The notes beneath the pieces are model-generated. The model made no database searches. It saw only the letters and a list, made by a program, of their open reading frames with translations, and had not been told where the DNA came from. Positions 44,461 through 55,872 of a DNA stretch of 64,000 bases are shown piece after piece. This DNA comes from Lepeophtheirus salmonis. Lineage: Eukaryota > Arthropoda > Copepoda > Siphonostomatoida > Caligidae. The number at the start of each line of letters is the position of its first letter. The stretch's first letter is position 1. Where the stretch lies: the NCBI RefSeq assembly GCF_016086655.4, contig NC_052141.2, positions 11,656,001-11,720,000 of the forward strand, given 5' to 3'. Made by a program: the position numbers and the translations under genes.

Positions 44461-45810
44461 TAATTATTTAGGCTCATTTTGAAAATTCTTATAGGCAACA
44501 ACAAAAACCCTTATTTTATTTATATTAACGAAAATAGTGAACTATTTGATGTCAAAATTGGACTAACAAATAAAAGGACATAAACTTTATTGTTTATCAA
44601 AAATGTGTCTCTCAGCGATTATCTAGTTTTATTGAATTTCTGACCCTAAAATGTATTAAAAATATGTGTGTTACATCGCTATACAATTTTATTTCCATAT
44701 TGTTGTTAATTATCAACTATTACAATGTCAATAAGGGTTTGATTGGTTTAAAAAATTTAAAAGACTGCAGTCTTATCACTTTGATCTCTTTTAATTCTCA
44801 ACTTTTAATTATATTTATCCTATTAACTTAATATATCATTTTATACCTAGACAAATAAAAACTTAATTTATATAAGTTTCGATATTGATTTAGCATATTT
44901 TTTTTTACATTAGTTTAAAAATAGTTTTTATTTCGTATATAATAATGAAAATTTAATATTGGAAGTACAATAATCTGTTAGGTCGAATAAAGTTAGTCAA
45001 CGTTTCTGTTGTTGTACTAATAATATCAAATATTTTATCTTCTGTAAGAACCGCAAAATTCTTCATCACAACGTTGAAAAGTTTATCGACAATTTTAGGA
45101 TTATAGGTAGAGAAACAGTTACCTGATTAGTAAGTTGTTGGTATAATTTCACTGCATATTGAATAACATACAGAGTAAATACTCAATTACTTTACCTATA
45201 AATAAATATCATAATACCCCCAACTAAAAGTAAAGTGATTTTAGAATATTACTACATTTAGTGTAAACATATCTGACGACGTAAAAAGAATCCCTGATCA
45301 TTGCTAAAAGACATGAACGTATCTTACTTCCACATAAGTTTCTTTTATTTATGAACAAAGTTCATTTCTAGTTGAAGTTAGTATGATTTCTTTTGATAAC
45401 TAACGGTATGTGAACATTTACTTTTATTATTTTAAGAATAAGAATAATATACCAACTTAGATGTATGAAAAAAATTGTTTAGATGACAAGTACATTTTTT
45501 ATTTTTGTCAATAAATTGTAAAATCTAAATTTGTGAAGAAAATTTCAAAAAAAAGCACTAATTTTGCATAAAACAAACAAAAAACACTTATTGGAATTTT
45601 ATAGAGGAACACAAACCTATCAAAAAAAATTCTTAAAAAAAAAACAAACAGTAATGTTGAATAAGGTCGAAAAAATAAGCCTCAATAACTAATTCATTTT
45701 TGCAAATATTGCGAAAAATTATTCAATAAAATTCAAGTCATTGGATAACTATGAGGTTCAAAGTATGGGCTAAGCAGAACAAATGTGACCAGCCAATGAT
45801 TAGAATAGCT
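44461..45810. repeat. Gap containing repeat family B copy 2
   Basis: 44490-44735 shares with the copies at 24.2 and 61.1 kb AAATAAAAGGACATAAACTT, TATCTAGTTTTATT, ACCCTAAAATGTATTAAAAA and AACTATTACAATG. The remainder is AT-rich without a recognised gene. Confidence 0.5.
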
Positions 45811-45819
45811 ATTTTTATA

Positions 45820-46290
45820 TTGGCTGCGTGGTCGGTTGCAACTTTTTCTTCAATTCTTCATTGTCTTTGTATCTTTAAGGAGCTGTTCTGACAGATTATA
45901 AGTTTTATGTCTCCCTTTCATCTCAATGCATTCCAAAGGAACATAAACCTTTTTGTATTCATCAATGAAATAGAATATAAGAGATATAAATGATATTGTA
46001 GTTCCGGAAGTCCAGCAATCTGTAATTAAACAAACCGCTTCAGCTTTTTTATTATTTTCCTCATTTTCTCTAGGAGTTTCCTGTATAAATAAGGACCAAT
46101 TGAGTCTGAAAGAGTTTTCTGCTAGGCAAAACAGGTTTGGGATTTACCATCTTTTTAAATCTTCTAAACCCAGAGTCTTCAACTATGAAGTAGGGCTGAA
46201 AGTCTATAGCTATCATCAAGGCTATTATTTCGTCCATGGCTCTTGATGTTAAGAGATTATTTGGCCTAACGATGGAATGGTTTAAGTGTG
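45820..46290 (-). pseudogene. hAT-superfamily (ZBED-type) transposase remnant
   Basis: On the minus strand the frame reads IIALMIAIDFQPYFIVEDSG, then FRRFKKMVNPK and LPSRK, the classic hAT block between the BED finger and the catalytic core. After a frameshift it continues KAEAVCLITDCWTSGTTISF, then ISLIFYFIDEYKKVYVPLEC, carrying the first catalytic Asp (T-D-C-W-T-S). It ends with TYNLSEQLL and a stop. The BED finger and C-terminal dimerisation region are missing. It touches the LTR of the neighbouring retrotransposon. Confidence 0.78.
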
Positions 46291-46317
46291 GTGTTTATAA
46301 ACTAATAATAATATACC

Positions 46318-46479
46318 TGAGAGGGTATATCGTATTATGGCAAACAAGGAGTTAGGAACCCATACTCGTTATAGAAAGGAATAAGGTGGAGATAGGAGAA
46401 CAGTGTTTATTTATAAAAGCGGAAAAGACGGAAAAGGAATACATGCAATGACAAGGAATCATGACGTAAATCCGTAACA
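46318..46479 (-). repeat. Putative 3' LTR of the Ty3/gypsy element
   Basis: Read on the minus strand it starts TGTTACGG directly after the purine-rich tract GATGGGGTGG (46480-46489) and ends CCCTCTCA, giving TG...CA ends and a length of 162 bases. A TATAAATAAA-like word lies inside. No second copy was found to the right of the gag region, so the pair cannot be confirmed. Confidence 0.55.
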
Positions 46480-49400
46480 CCACCCCATCAACAATCCGAT
46501 GAGGTCGGAGTTGATTGATGTGTTTTAATATGCCTGTTAATAATTACACTTCATGTAGTTGTTCCCATTTTCTGGATCGTAGTGCCAGGGACCCATTTCG
46601 GCATACGAGTGTTATAACTCTTGCATCATACATAAGATTTTCCCTTAATAGTCTCTTTAGGAGCTGAAGTATTGGTATGGAGGTATCCATCTAGACTGGT
46701 AGGCATTGACATTGAAGATATGACTTGTGCAGGTGAGTTGCTACACTACAGAGGAGTAGAACTGTATGTGAAGAGGAGTTCTTAAAGTGAGGCTCTAGTA
46801 TTGTTCTGCATAAGATCTTTAACGATCCTCAACGCTCTTTCGGCCTGCCCGTTAGATTTGATATGGTATGGCGGAGAGAAGGAAACCTTCACCCCCATTG
46901 CGAGATTTTTCCCCTGAAGAGTGAGAATTGGGAGCCATTGATAGAATGTATTTGTAGCAGAAATCCTCATCTAGTGAACCAGTGCAAAAGCTGGGCGAGG
47001 GTGCTTTTGGTTGAGTGCCGGACATTGGGTTGGCCTCAATCCAGTTTGAACCTACATATATTAGTATGATAATATCCTGTTTCCCGGCTTTCATATAATC
47101 AATATGAAGGCGTTCCCAAATATATATTATTATTATTATTTTTTTTTTTTTTTTTTTGGGGGAGAAGGAGGTGAATTTAGAAGGAGGAGATGGGGTGTGG
47201 CTTTGACGTGTTTTACAGGCCACTACAAAATGACTAATTTCATTATCTATGGTAGTCACCATAGCTTACATTGCACAACAGGTTTTATTTTGACGATTTC
47301 TCAATGCGATAAATGTAGTTCGTCGAGATACTTGCGTCGGAGAGAAGAAGTTAGAGTAAGTCGGATTTCCCAAAATAGCAATTCATTTTTCAATGACAAG
47401 GCTTGACGTTTCTTGTTGTATTAATCTTCTGTTACCTTGGACCAGTCACTTGTTCTTGCTGCTTCAATGGCAAGGCAAAGAGATGCATCCTTTTTCACAG
47501 CTGCTAGGAGTTCATTGTCACTTGAACAAGCAGAAGATATGGGTAGGCACATTAACTCATCATTAGAATCAGGAATTATGAATGGTTCAGGGTCGTCCAG
47601 TGGACTTTGGGAAAGAGCGTCTGTGTGTAGGCTGTGAATCCCTTTGACATGAACGATGTTAAAATCGAAAGGCGAAGAAGGTAACGGGAGAGACGGGTCG
47701 TGACCACAGTAGGAAGGTCTTTCTCAGGTTAAGAATAAACTGGAGATGCCTGAAGTCTATTTTTATGGAGAAAGTTCGGGAGAGGAGGTAACGCTCAAAG
47801 TGCAATAGGTGAATATTATGTCAGTGGCTTCTCTATCAATTTGTGTGTAGTTCTTCCCGGCACTACCCAGCTACCGGGATGCATAGACAATAGGGTGTTC
47901 CTTTCCATTCACCAGATGGGACAAGACTGCTCCGACCCTAATATGTGATGCTTCAGTTAAGAGGAACAAGGGCGAAGCGGGATTATAGTGGGCAAGAATA
48001 GGAGGATTAGTTAATATTTTTTGATTTTACTCAAACTCACCTTAGCCTCATCTATCCACGTAAAGTCCACGTTTTGCCTTCTAAGTTTAATTTGAGTAGC
48101 GGCGATCCATGAGAGATCTTTAATGAATTGGCCGTAGAACTGGACGAATCCGAGGAAAGGTTTAACCTGGGAGGAGATCGTCAAAATTAGGAACTCAAGG
48201 ATGGGTGGTACAAGTTCTGAATGAATTGGCTTGACTCCCTCAGATACTTTGAATCCCAGGTAGTTAAGCGAAGAAAAACTTGCTTTTCTTCAGGTGCGAT
48301 CTAGTCGCACTGATTCGTTTGTAATCCAACCGAAGAATAGAGACGTGTTCAGGAATTGTTTTTTTATATATGAGAAGATCATTGATGTAAATTTTGACAT
48401 TGGGTATACCCTCATAGAGTTTCTTCTGGGCGGCTTTAACGATCGCTGGGGCAGAAGACAGACCATAGGGGAGTACACTATATCTTATGAGGCTCAAGGT
48501 AGTGTTTATGGTAAGGAGGTCGTTGGAACGATCATCGAGCTTGTATTGTTCAAAGCAAGCATAAAATCTATCATAGTAAATAACTCTTATCCGGCAAGAT
48601 CTCCGGACAGTTCGTCTGGTTGAGGCAAGGGTTGGATATGTTTGTTGATGACCGATGAGATGGTGTGGATATAGTCTGCACAAATGCGAATGTTTCCGTG
48701 AGGTTTGAGCACATTGACTATAGGTGATGCCCATTCATAGGATTCGATTTTCTCGAGTGTGCCACGTTTGACCATGTCTAAAAGTTACGTAACGGGTACG
48801 TAAATAGGGAGGTTTTGCCTCGTCCTTTATGTGGATTCTTGCTTTTGCATGATTGACAGTGTAAGCTCCAGAGTCAAGAAACAAATGATTGAATTCAGTT
48901 TTGAGTCCCATGAGGTCAGGCTCTCCAGGTTGGTCTTGGTTACAGAGGAATGAAGGCATATGGATGGAGTAAAGGCCAAAGTTCAAGACAAGCCTGCAAT
49001 CTGAGGACGTTCTACTCGAAGTCTGTAATGAGGAAGACACGAGTTTTGAGACGAGAACCCTTCGCAATGAGTGTAACATAAGCAACATCACGGGTATGAA
49101 TTTTGCTGCCACCAAAAACGGCAATATGACCCTCATATGTAGGGTTGGCTTTGTCCGGCACAAGTCAAGTAGGAATAATATTGACGCTGGTTCCCATATC
49201 GAATAAGAAGGGGACCCATTGATCATCGATCTTTACTTTGACAAAGGCTCTTTGAGAGCTGTTAAGGGGGGAGTTTTTGATAACTCTGCCTCTCTTGCAG
49301 CAAGGAGCAAAATGGTCATTTGCAGTAAGTCTTTCTCATAGCCTAACATTGGGATTTAAGAGGATGGTGCTTCGACCCGCAATACTTACATTTTATAGTC

Positions 49401-49990
49401 TCCCTATGAGGCTTCGGGGTGATGGGATTCGGACCTTCGGAAACGTCACAGTTGAACTACTACGTCAAGCTTGGAGAATCTTTTCTGGAACAAGAGCTCC
49501 CTCAGTTTAGGTGAAGTCGTATTCTTTACAATTGACCCCACTATCGAATCTTCTTTGCACGAGTCGTTGCATGAGGAACAAACCAATTTAAAAAAGCGTG
49601 CTTGAACACGGAGTCGAGTGACAAAATCGTCTATGGGTTCTCTCAGGAGTCGTCTGGTTTCGTAGGGGCAATACCTTTACAAAAATAGGTGAAAAGGCGT
49701 CGCCCATTATCCTAGGTAGCGCTATATACGAGTCTTCTCCCCCTACAGGGAGGACTTCCAGGATCTTGCGCCATTGCTGTACCTCCAGACTGGTACAGTG
49801 AAGGAGGAGTGCAGTTTGACGTTCGGGGGAGAAGGTCATCAAATAGAGACACGTACGTCTGAAATTCGTCAGACCACGCCGACCAACGGTATCTTCTCTG
49901 TGGGCAAAGGAGAAGGCAGGGAAATCCCTAGGTGGCTAGAGTGAGGATTCACGGAATGAGTGGCTTCATATCACTGATCTTTTGCATTGA
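46318..49990 (-). mobile_element. Ty3/gypsy LTR retrotransposon remnant, minus strand
   Basis: Parts appear in the Ty3/gypsy order from right to left: gag (about 49950-49270) with a Cys/His knuckle (CKYCGSKHHP); aspartic protease (near 49200) with FLFDMGTSVNIIP; reverse transcriptase (about 48780-48260) with PYGLSSAP and the catalytic region KIYINDLLIY; RNase H region with little readable; integrase (about 47300-46780) with WERLHIDYMK and SPPYHIKSNGQAERALRIVK; then a purine tract and one LTR. Frameshifts and stops are frequent. The protease and RT catalytic motifs carry substitutions (Asp-Met-Gly; Tyr-Ile-Asn-Asp), and a TTA/T microsatellite (47120-47158) expands within the integrase. The copy is dead and lacks a 5' LTR. 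Small plus-strand frames at 47.1-47.6 and 49.3 kb are shadows. Confidence 0.82.
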
Positions 49991-50411
49991 GGGGTCGTCC
50001 ACGAACTCAAAGAAAGAAGGGTCACAACCGCATATAATTAAAAGCGATAGAAAAAGTGTATATTTTAATTTTCTTTAAAAAAAAAGGAAACATCTAACCA
50101 ATGGCTATCTCATAATTTGAAAAATAAACGAAGTAATGAGTGGGTATGATACAAAAAGCCGATTTATGGAGAGAAAAAAACTTACCAATCCCAATAGAAA
50201 TCCTGGTTTTTCATTACTTAAATGGGAGAAATCAATTTGAAGTCCTTTATATTTAATGTAGATCTCAATCTTTTAGTCAGTCTTTTATATGAACTGTACG
50301 TATTTATTAAATACTCGCTAATACATTTATATTGACAATATACATTATAGATGTCGGAATATTTATCATATGATATTCTACCCAACATCCACATCTTAAT
50401 AATACAATATA
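49991..50411. other. AT-rich gap, no 5' LTR found
   Basis: Searched by eye for a second LTR resembling 46318-46479; none seen. No gene. Confidence 0.4.
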
Positions 50412-50690
50412 TACAGGGTGCGGTTTACAGTTAATACTTTTTTAAACCGTTTTTTCTTGGGAACTCTTTGTCGTACAGCTTTTAAAATCAGTTTATCAGA
50501 TTCAGCAGACAATTTTGTATAAGTTCTGTTTACAAAGAGTTGAAAATGTCCTCCAAGTATGACCATCGTGCAGCGATCATTGTGGCCCTCCGTACAGCGG
50601 TACGCCCAAAGAGATCAATGACTTTCTCAACTTGTCCTCTGCCACCGTGTACAAAGTCGCAAAGGAGTTCAAGGAGAAAAATTCCAGTGT
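50412..50690 (+). mobile_element. Mariner-like element, 5' end only
   Basis: Starts TA-CAGGGTGCGGTTTACAG, a typical terminal repeat. A plus-strand frame from about 50546 reads MSSKYDHRAAIIVALRTAVR, then INDFLNLSSATVYKVAKEFK, the first HTH of a mariner transposase. It breaks off at about 50690 into AT-rich DNA, so the rest was lost. Confidence 0.68.
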
Positions 50691-51790
50691 ACTTTATAAA
50701 ATAATATTTATTAACTCCTTCCCCCCTAATTTTTGACTCCCCAAGCCATCTATCCCCCGCCCCAGCATTTTACCCCCTTTTATAATAAATAGCAACCATA
50801 CGACCAAGCATCCTATCCTAGTTAAATAATTGATTTAACTTCATGACGTAGGTATTAGTGATGTATCGGACTTCTCTTGACGTCATCACTTGTCACCAAT
50901 ATTTATCTAACCTTTATTATTAATAATAATTATCATTTATTTCATCTGAAATCTGATGAACCTTATATCCATAGAGATAAAGTACTTTAATTTATATTTT
51001 ATATCTATGCTTCTGTCTAATTCATGCTACGAAGAGCCGAATAAGTTTTCCTAGTTCTCAACACTCTTTTGGGTCTCTTTAGGTAGTAGTTTCCAAAGTG
51101 GGGGTCGCGGGGCAGAACAAAAGGGTCGTAAAATGATTTCCAAAAAAGAAGGATATAATTTAAACTAACATTACTTTGAGTTGCATCAAAATTTAAATAA
51201 GAATAAATGTACATCCTTTTTATATGCCTCTTATGGATCATTTTAAAAAGTATTTCCCCGAAGATAGTGCTCCACAAAAAACAAAACTGGCCACGACCCT
51301 TTTACCGTCACAGCTATATAAAAGATACGCCGATCAAATTCATTCGAGTAAACATTGTCCTAGAACCAAGATTATCATTGTATTTATGTTATGATATTAT
51401 TTATAATTATTGATCCCCTGTTCAGAACTTTTTATAACTTTATTCGTACTATGACATAATTACATAATAATGTATTTTCTTATTTCTGAATGCCTAATCT
51501 TTTTTATTGTTTAATTGATATTCACAATAACTTTACTACTAAGGAATCATTGCGCAATTACCAAATGAACTAATTTTGTCTGCGACATAGTTTACATTTG
51601 TAACATGATGTAAATATTGTTGCAATAATTACGAATAATTGCTTTGCTCTATTAATTATAATCTATTGAGTATATATGTGAGCTCTTTCATCGTAATTAA
51701 CTACTGATTCTTATAACCGAATCCATTCATTAAAAGATTCCTTTTAGTAGAGTGAATCACACTTAGGAATGTAAATCATAAGCGTATTTT
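50691..51790. other. Gap with a possible hAT-type terminus
   Basis: 51083-51135 (AGTAGTTTCCAAAGTGGGGG then TCGCGGGGCAG and GGGTCG) resembles the GGTTCCCAA...GTGGGTCGC ends of some hAT elements. An opposed AAAAGGGTCGTGGCC word lies on the minus strand near 51285-51303. A short non-autonomous copy of about 220 bases is possible. No gene recognised. Confidence 0.35.
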
Positions 51791-51799
51791 GGACTACTA

Positions 51800-52790
51800 A
51801 TTACAATTTGAAGAATGTTTTGGAGGCGAGCAACTTAGGTGTCATGACGTTTCATTAGATCAGTTACAAACCCCTGTGACGATGAAGGTGGGGGATAAGG
51901 AAATAAATAAGTTCGTTAGCAATAATTACTCTAAAGCCGATCCTCAATTTTACTCTGAGTCCAACAAAGTCATATAATTATAACTTGTAACAAATCCTAA
52001 AGGGGACTTTAATGAACCCCCACGAATGTTCAATTAGGTTTTGAGTATAATTGAATGTAGTAGACAAAGAAGTTTACTACGCAGGTGTTAAATAAGCAAA
52101 AGATGGAACGTAATCCTGAGGATTTGTTTTGGAGGTATAATTGTAAGTTCTTGTAGGAATAAGAGTAAAATTGGGGATGGACATCGGAGTAATTCTAGCA
52201 AATGTCCTTGTTTATATCATTTTCTTCTTCCTCTCTTGTCCAAGCTGGTTGTATCTGATCTTCTTCTATGCATTCCTCAAGTTGGGAGGGTTACCATGTT
52301 GATTTTGATTTCTTTTTTTTAACACGCCCATTCTATATTGGATTTTCATCATTGAACATCACTAACAATAAGCATAGATGTAATGCTATAATGAAAGAGG
52401 GCCCGGTTTGTTGTATTTCCTACCTGAATATATGTTTTTTTTATTTTTTAAAGCTGTTCTCATTATTATTTTATTCTTGAGGAGGGAATATATTATGCGT
52501 ATAAACTATAAAGTGCAACAAAAAATGTGTTTTCTTATGAGTGACGGAGAGTAACTAAGAGTATAATTGAACATCGACGTCGGGTTAATTCCTGTCTATA
52601 TCATTGCTAGATACAGAGTGGGGTTAGATTTAATTCCCTTCACCTCGTAGCTGCTCGAAGCTAATTTAATGAAAGGTCTTGGTAGCTAAGCTGCTCTCCT
52701 CCAATACATTTTCGAATTGCTAGGGTGGTCATGTTAATTTGGGGTTCCTTGTTTTTGGCATATTGGTTGATAGTATTTCCTTCTTCTATG
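51800..52790. repeat. Cluster of three repeat family A copies
   Basis: One reverse copy (about 51800-52080) and two forward copies (52135-52335 and 52535-52770) lie within 1 kb. Shared words include TAAAATTGGGGATGGACATC (forward), CTCAATTTTACTCTGAGTCC (reverse), TGTCCTTGTTTAT, AGCTGG-TGTA-CTGATC and GGGTTACCATGTTGATTTT. Confidence 0.7.
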
Positions 52791-53494
52791 TCAACATGTA
52801 CCTATAATTTAATCAATAGTCCATAAAAGACTAAGAGTAACTCTGGGGATTTGTTAAATATAGAAAAGAATGTATAATTTGAAAAATGAATTTGTTTTTA
52901 CTAATTTTTTTATAAAATATCACAAAAGAACAACTTTGTTGAGGTAAATAGCCCAAGTCTTCACCTATCAAATTGGGGTGGGGGGGGGGGGGAGTAATTA
53001 AATGAAAGGATGGAGGGCTAAACGAATAAACAAAATGTGAATCATTATTGGTCCCTCTACATACTAAAAAGGTCAAAAAGGGTAGGAACAAAACGATAAT
53101 AGATAAAATTATTATATTTACATGTTACAAATAATAATTATATATGCTACAATATACATATATAAAATTAAAATACAATACACCTGACCTATCAGCTATT
53201 ACTGATTAATATTACGCAATTAACCCTTAAATATTTTTTGTTGTTTCAAATATAAAATATACCAACAAAACTCATATGTTATATAATATTCAACAAAAAT
53301 GTCTCAAACTACAACAATCTTATTGGCAAGTGTGAGTAGATATTCGTATGATGATCGTAGATATTGATGTTACATCAGTACACATCTAAATAGGTTATTT
53401 GTCAATAAAAAAAACCATTTTATGGTTAAAGAATTTTGAATATTTAATTCAGAATAAGTGTGACAACTTATTTTATTCTATGATTCGAAACTTC
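52791..53494. other. AT-rich gap with a G homopolymer
   Basis: A run of about 12 G after GGGGT lies at 52975-52992. No gene recognised; the minus-strand open frame across it (52831-53091) has no known motif. Confidence 0.45.
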
Positions 53495-54692
53495 TAAAGG
53501 GTTCGGAAGCAAAACGGGGACGGTTAATAAATGCTAATTATGTAATTTTGTGATTTGTTCCTGCATATTCTGAATCTCCTGTCCTTTTTGTATAAGTAAA
53601 TAATAATAAATATTTCTCAAATCTTTCATCATGAGTGAGCAAGAAGCAAAAAGGCAGACGATATCAGACCTTCTGAATGCCAAAATTGAGGTAGCAGAGA
53701 TTATGGACATTGTGAAGTAATTCAGGAGCCTCATTTTCAAGGTGACCAAGATGAAAAAGGATGGAAAAGATCTGTCCAGGAAAGAAGGAAGTGGGGGACA
53801 CAACTTAAAAAGGGATTATGAGTTTCTGGGGGCCCTGAAGAAGAAGATCCCACAAAATACGTGAATCACCACTCTAACAAGTTTGACGTGGATGAGGGAA
53901 CAATCAGGAGGGCTGTGAAGGTTGAATTGGGGTTATCTTCTTACACAAGGACCCCACACCACCTATCATATATTATTAAGTTCGTGCGTGGATCAAGGCA
54001 AATGGATCCACAGTAAAAATTCGTGTACCAGGTCTACAACCATCAGAACGACGGTTGGCTTGGGGGATCACCAGAGGAGATCAAGGGGGTATTCCAGACC
54101 AAACAATTCTGAGAGTTGTGGCGTGTGACGGCAAGAAGATGCCTCCCTTCTTTTTTAAGGCTGGGGAGAAAATTGACCAGTAGGCCAACTATAAGATGAT
54201 GAGGTTCGCCATACTGCCATGTCATGAGGCCACCTACACAGAGAACAACTATGTGTGGACCCAAGATCGTGCACCCAAAAACACATGGGTCAAATGGCAA
54301 AAGTTCTGTGCTGACAACGGCTGATTTTTGTCCCTAGGATCTGTGGCCATCATCTTCGCCAGATTTGAATCCGTTGGACTTTGCTGTGTGGGGCACGTTG
54401 GAGAGGGAGACTAACTGGACATCTTACCTGAGCGTGGACTCCCTGAAGGCAGCCATTGTGAAGGAGTAGAACAACTTGTCCAAGAAGTTCATCATCAACT
54501 CCTGCAAGGACTTCCGCCGACGTGTGGAGGCTGTGATTCTGCTGAGGGCGACCATATTGAGTGAACATGTTCACAAAGTTCGTGTCTCAATGTTTTGTTC
54601 AAAAAATTTCAAAATTATTTATCAAAAAATAAAATTATTTACATTTTTCTAAAATCAGTCATTCAGTCCATGTTTTGCTTCCGAACCCTGTA
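53495..54692 (+). mobile_element. Mariner-like transposon with paired terminal repeats, decayed
   Basis: The left end is TA-AAGGGTTCGGAAGCAAAAC (53495-53515); the right end on the minus strand is TA-CAGGGTTCGGAAGCAAAAC (54692-54672). The 1198-bp length includes the TA duplications. The transposase on the plus strand starts MSEQEAKRQTISDLLNAKIE at 53631 and includes VYNHQNDGWLGGSPEEIKGV, then GVFQTKQF, typical of the stretch after the first catalytic Asp. Further on are KNTWVKWQ, DLWPSSSPDLNPLDFAVWG-type wording with the third acid as Asp, and a C-terminal LKAAIVKE-like helix. Stops and frameshifts are scattered through it. The minus-strand frames at 54043-54300 and 54350-54574 are shadows. 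Confidence 0.85.
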
Positions 54693-55872
54693 TTCAACCA
54701 ATCAGCATAATAGTCAATTAAAGAAAATAATCATTTAGCAGAATAATTTAACTCTCAAGATTTTCAAAAATCGACTATTTGATTAAAATAATTTCACATC
54801 AATAATTCCATTTAGGTTTTCCTCAGGTCTCAGACTTATATCCTTAATGACAAGAATCCAAAAGCTTATACATTTAACATTAATGATAGGGATAATCTAT
54901 AGTCTATTTTGTTCTTTTAGAATGCTGTTTATTTTTACATTCAATGAAGCTAACAGAGTAATGAAAGATCACCCAAAAAGATCCATCCGTACTTCCGTAA
55001 AGTCTTCTCAAAAAAAAAAAAAAAAAATCACATAGTTTTGAACCAAGACAAAAATAGCTCATGAATCAAAGGTTTACCACCATAAGGTTGGACAGAAAAA
55101 ATGATCTGAGAATGCACGACCCTTTTTTGACAATCTAACTTCGACAGGAACCATCGATTGAAGTGTTTGAATGCAATTCCACTTAATTCATTTTGTTAAT
55201 TCATCCCTCTACTGAAGCTTACGGAGTTTAGACAAAATCCGATAAGAGCCTCAGTTGCTTCTGCCAGACTTCTACCATTTGACTTTGAACACCGCTCTTG
55301 TGAGTGATGAAGTTTAATAATTACGAGATTATCTTATATCTTTACTATATAAAAATGTCGCTGAAAAGAAACTAGCTCAAATAAATGTTGCTAAGAGGAT
55401 ACTCACTGAAATAAATGTTGCTCAAATGAATGCAAGCCACTTTATACACCTCTGACTGTGATCACTATATTTTTATTCTTGAAGAGAGAACAATAAGTAT
55501 AAAGTAATCTCTAAAGAGTAACTGATGATTTGTTGTGGAGTTATACGAGTAAGTCTTGATTTTAATCTGTGTTTATTTCAGTGAGGCTAATTAGTTGTAT
55601 TTTTTTAGTTAGGCCGGTTTTTGGGAATTGGTAATCTGAATAGTAACTTTTCTTTTCCTATGCTGCTACATCTCACTAATACAAAAATATCACATGTATT
55701 TTGTTGTCAGCCATAGATTCCCTCTTCTCCCCAGATACGTCATGGCTATTTCATAATTTATTCTTTTTCATAAATACACAAAGTTATAAATTATTCTATC
55801 CGTATGCTCCGTTTCCAAAAGAGCAGGAATAAATTTTTTTGCTGATCCCACGTCTTTTATACAATATATAGA
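54693..55872. other. Gap between two mariner elements
   Basis: 55500-55620 holds a partial copy of repeat family A (AGAGTAACTGATGATTTGTT, AAGTCTTGATTTTAATCTG, TGTTTATTTC). A 17-base A run lies near 55010-55027. No gene recognised. Confidence 0.4.

Noticed and set aside
47437..47637. Plus-strand 66-codon frame
   Set aside because: It overlaps the minus-strand Ty3/gypsy pol region and has no motif of its own.
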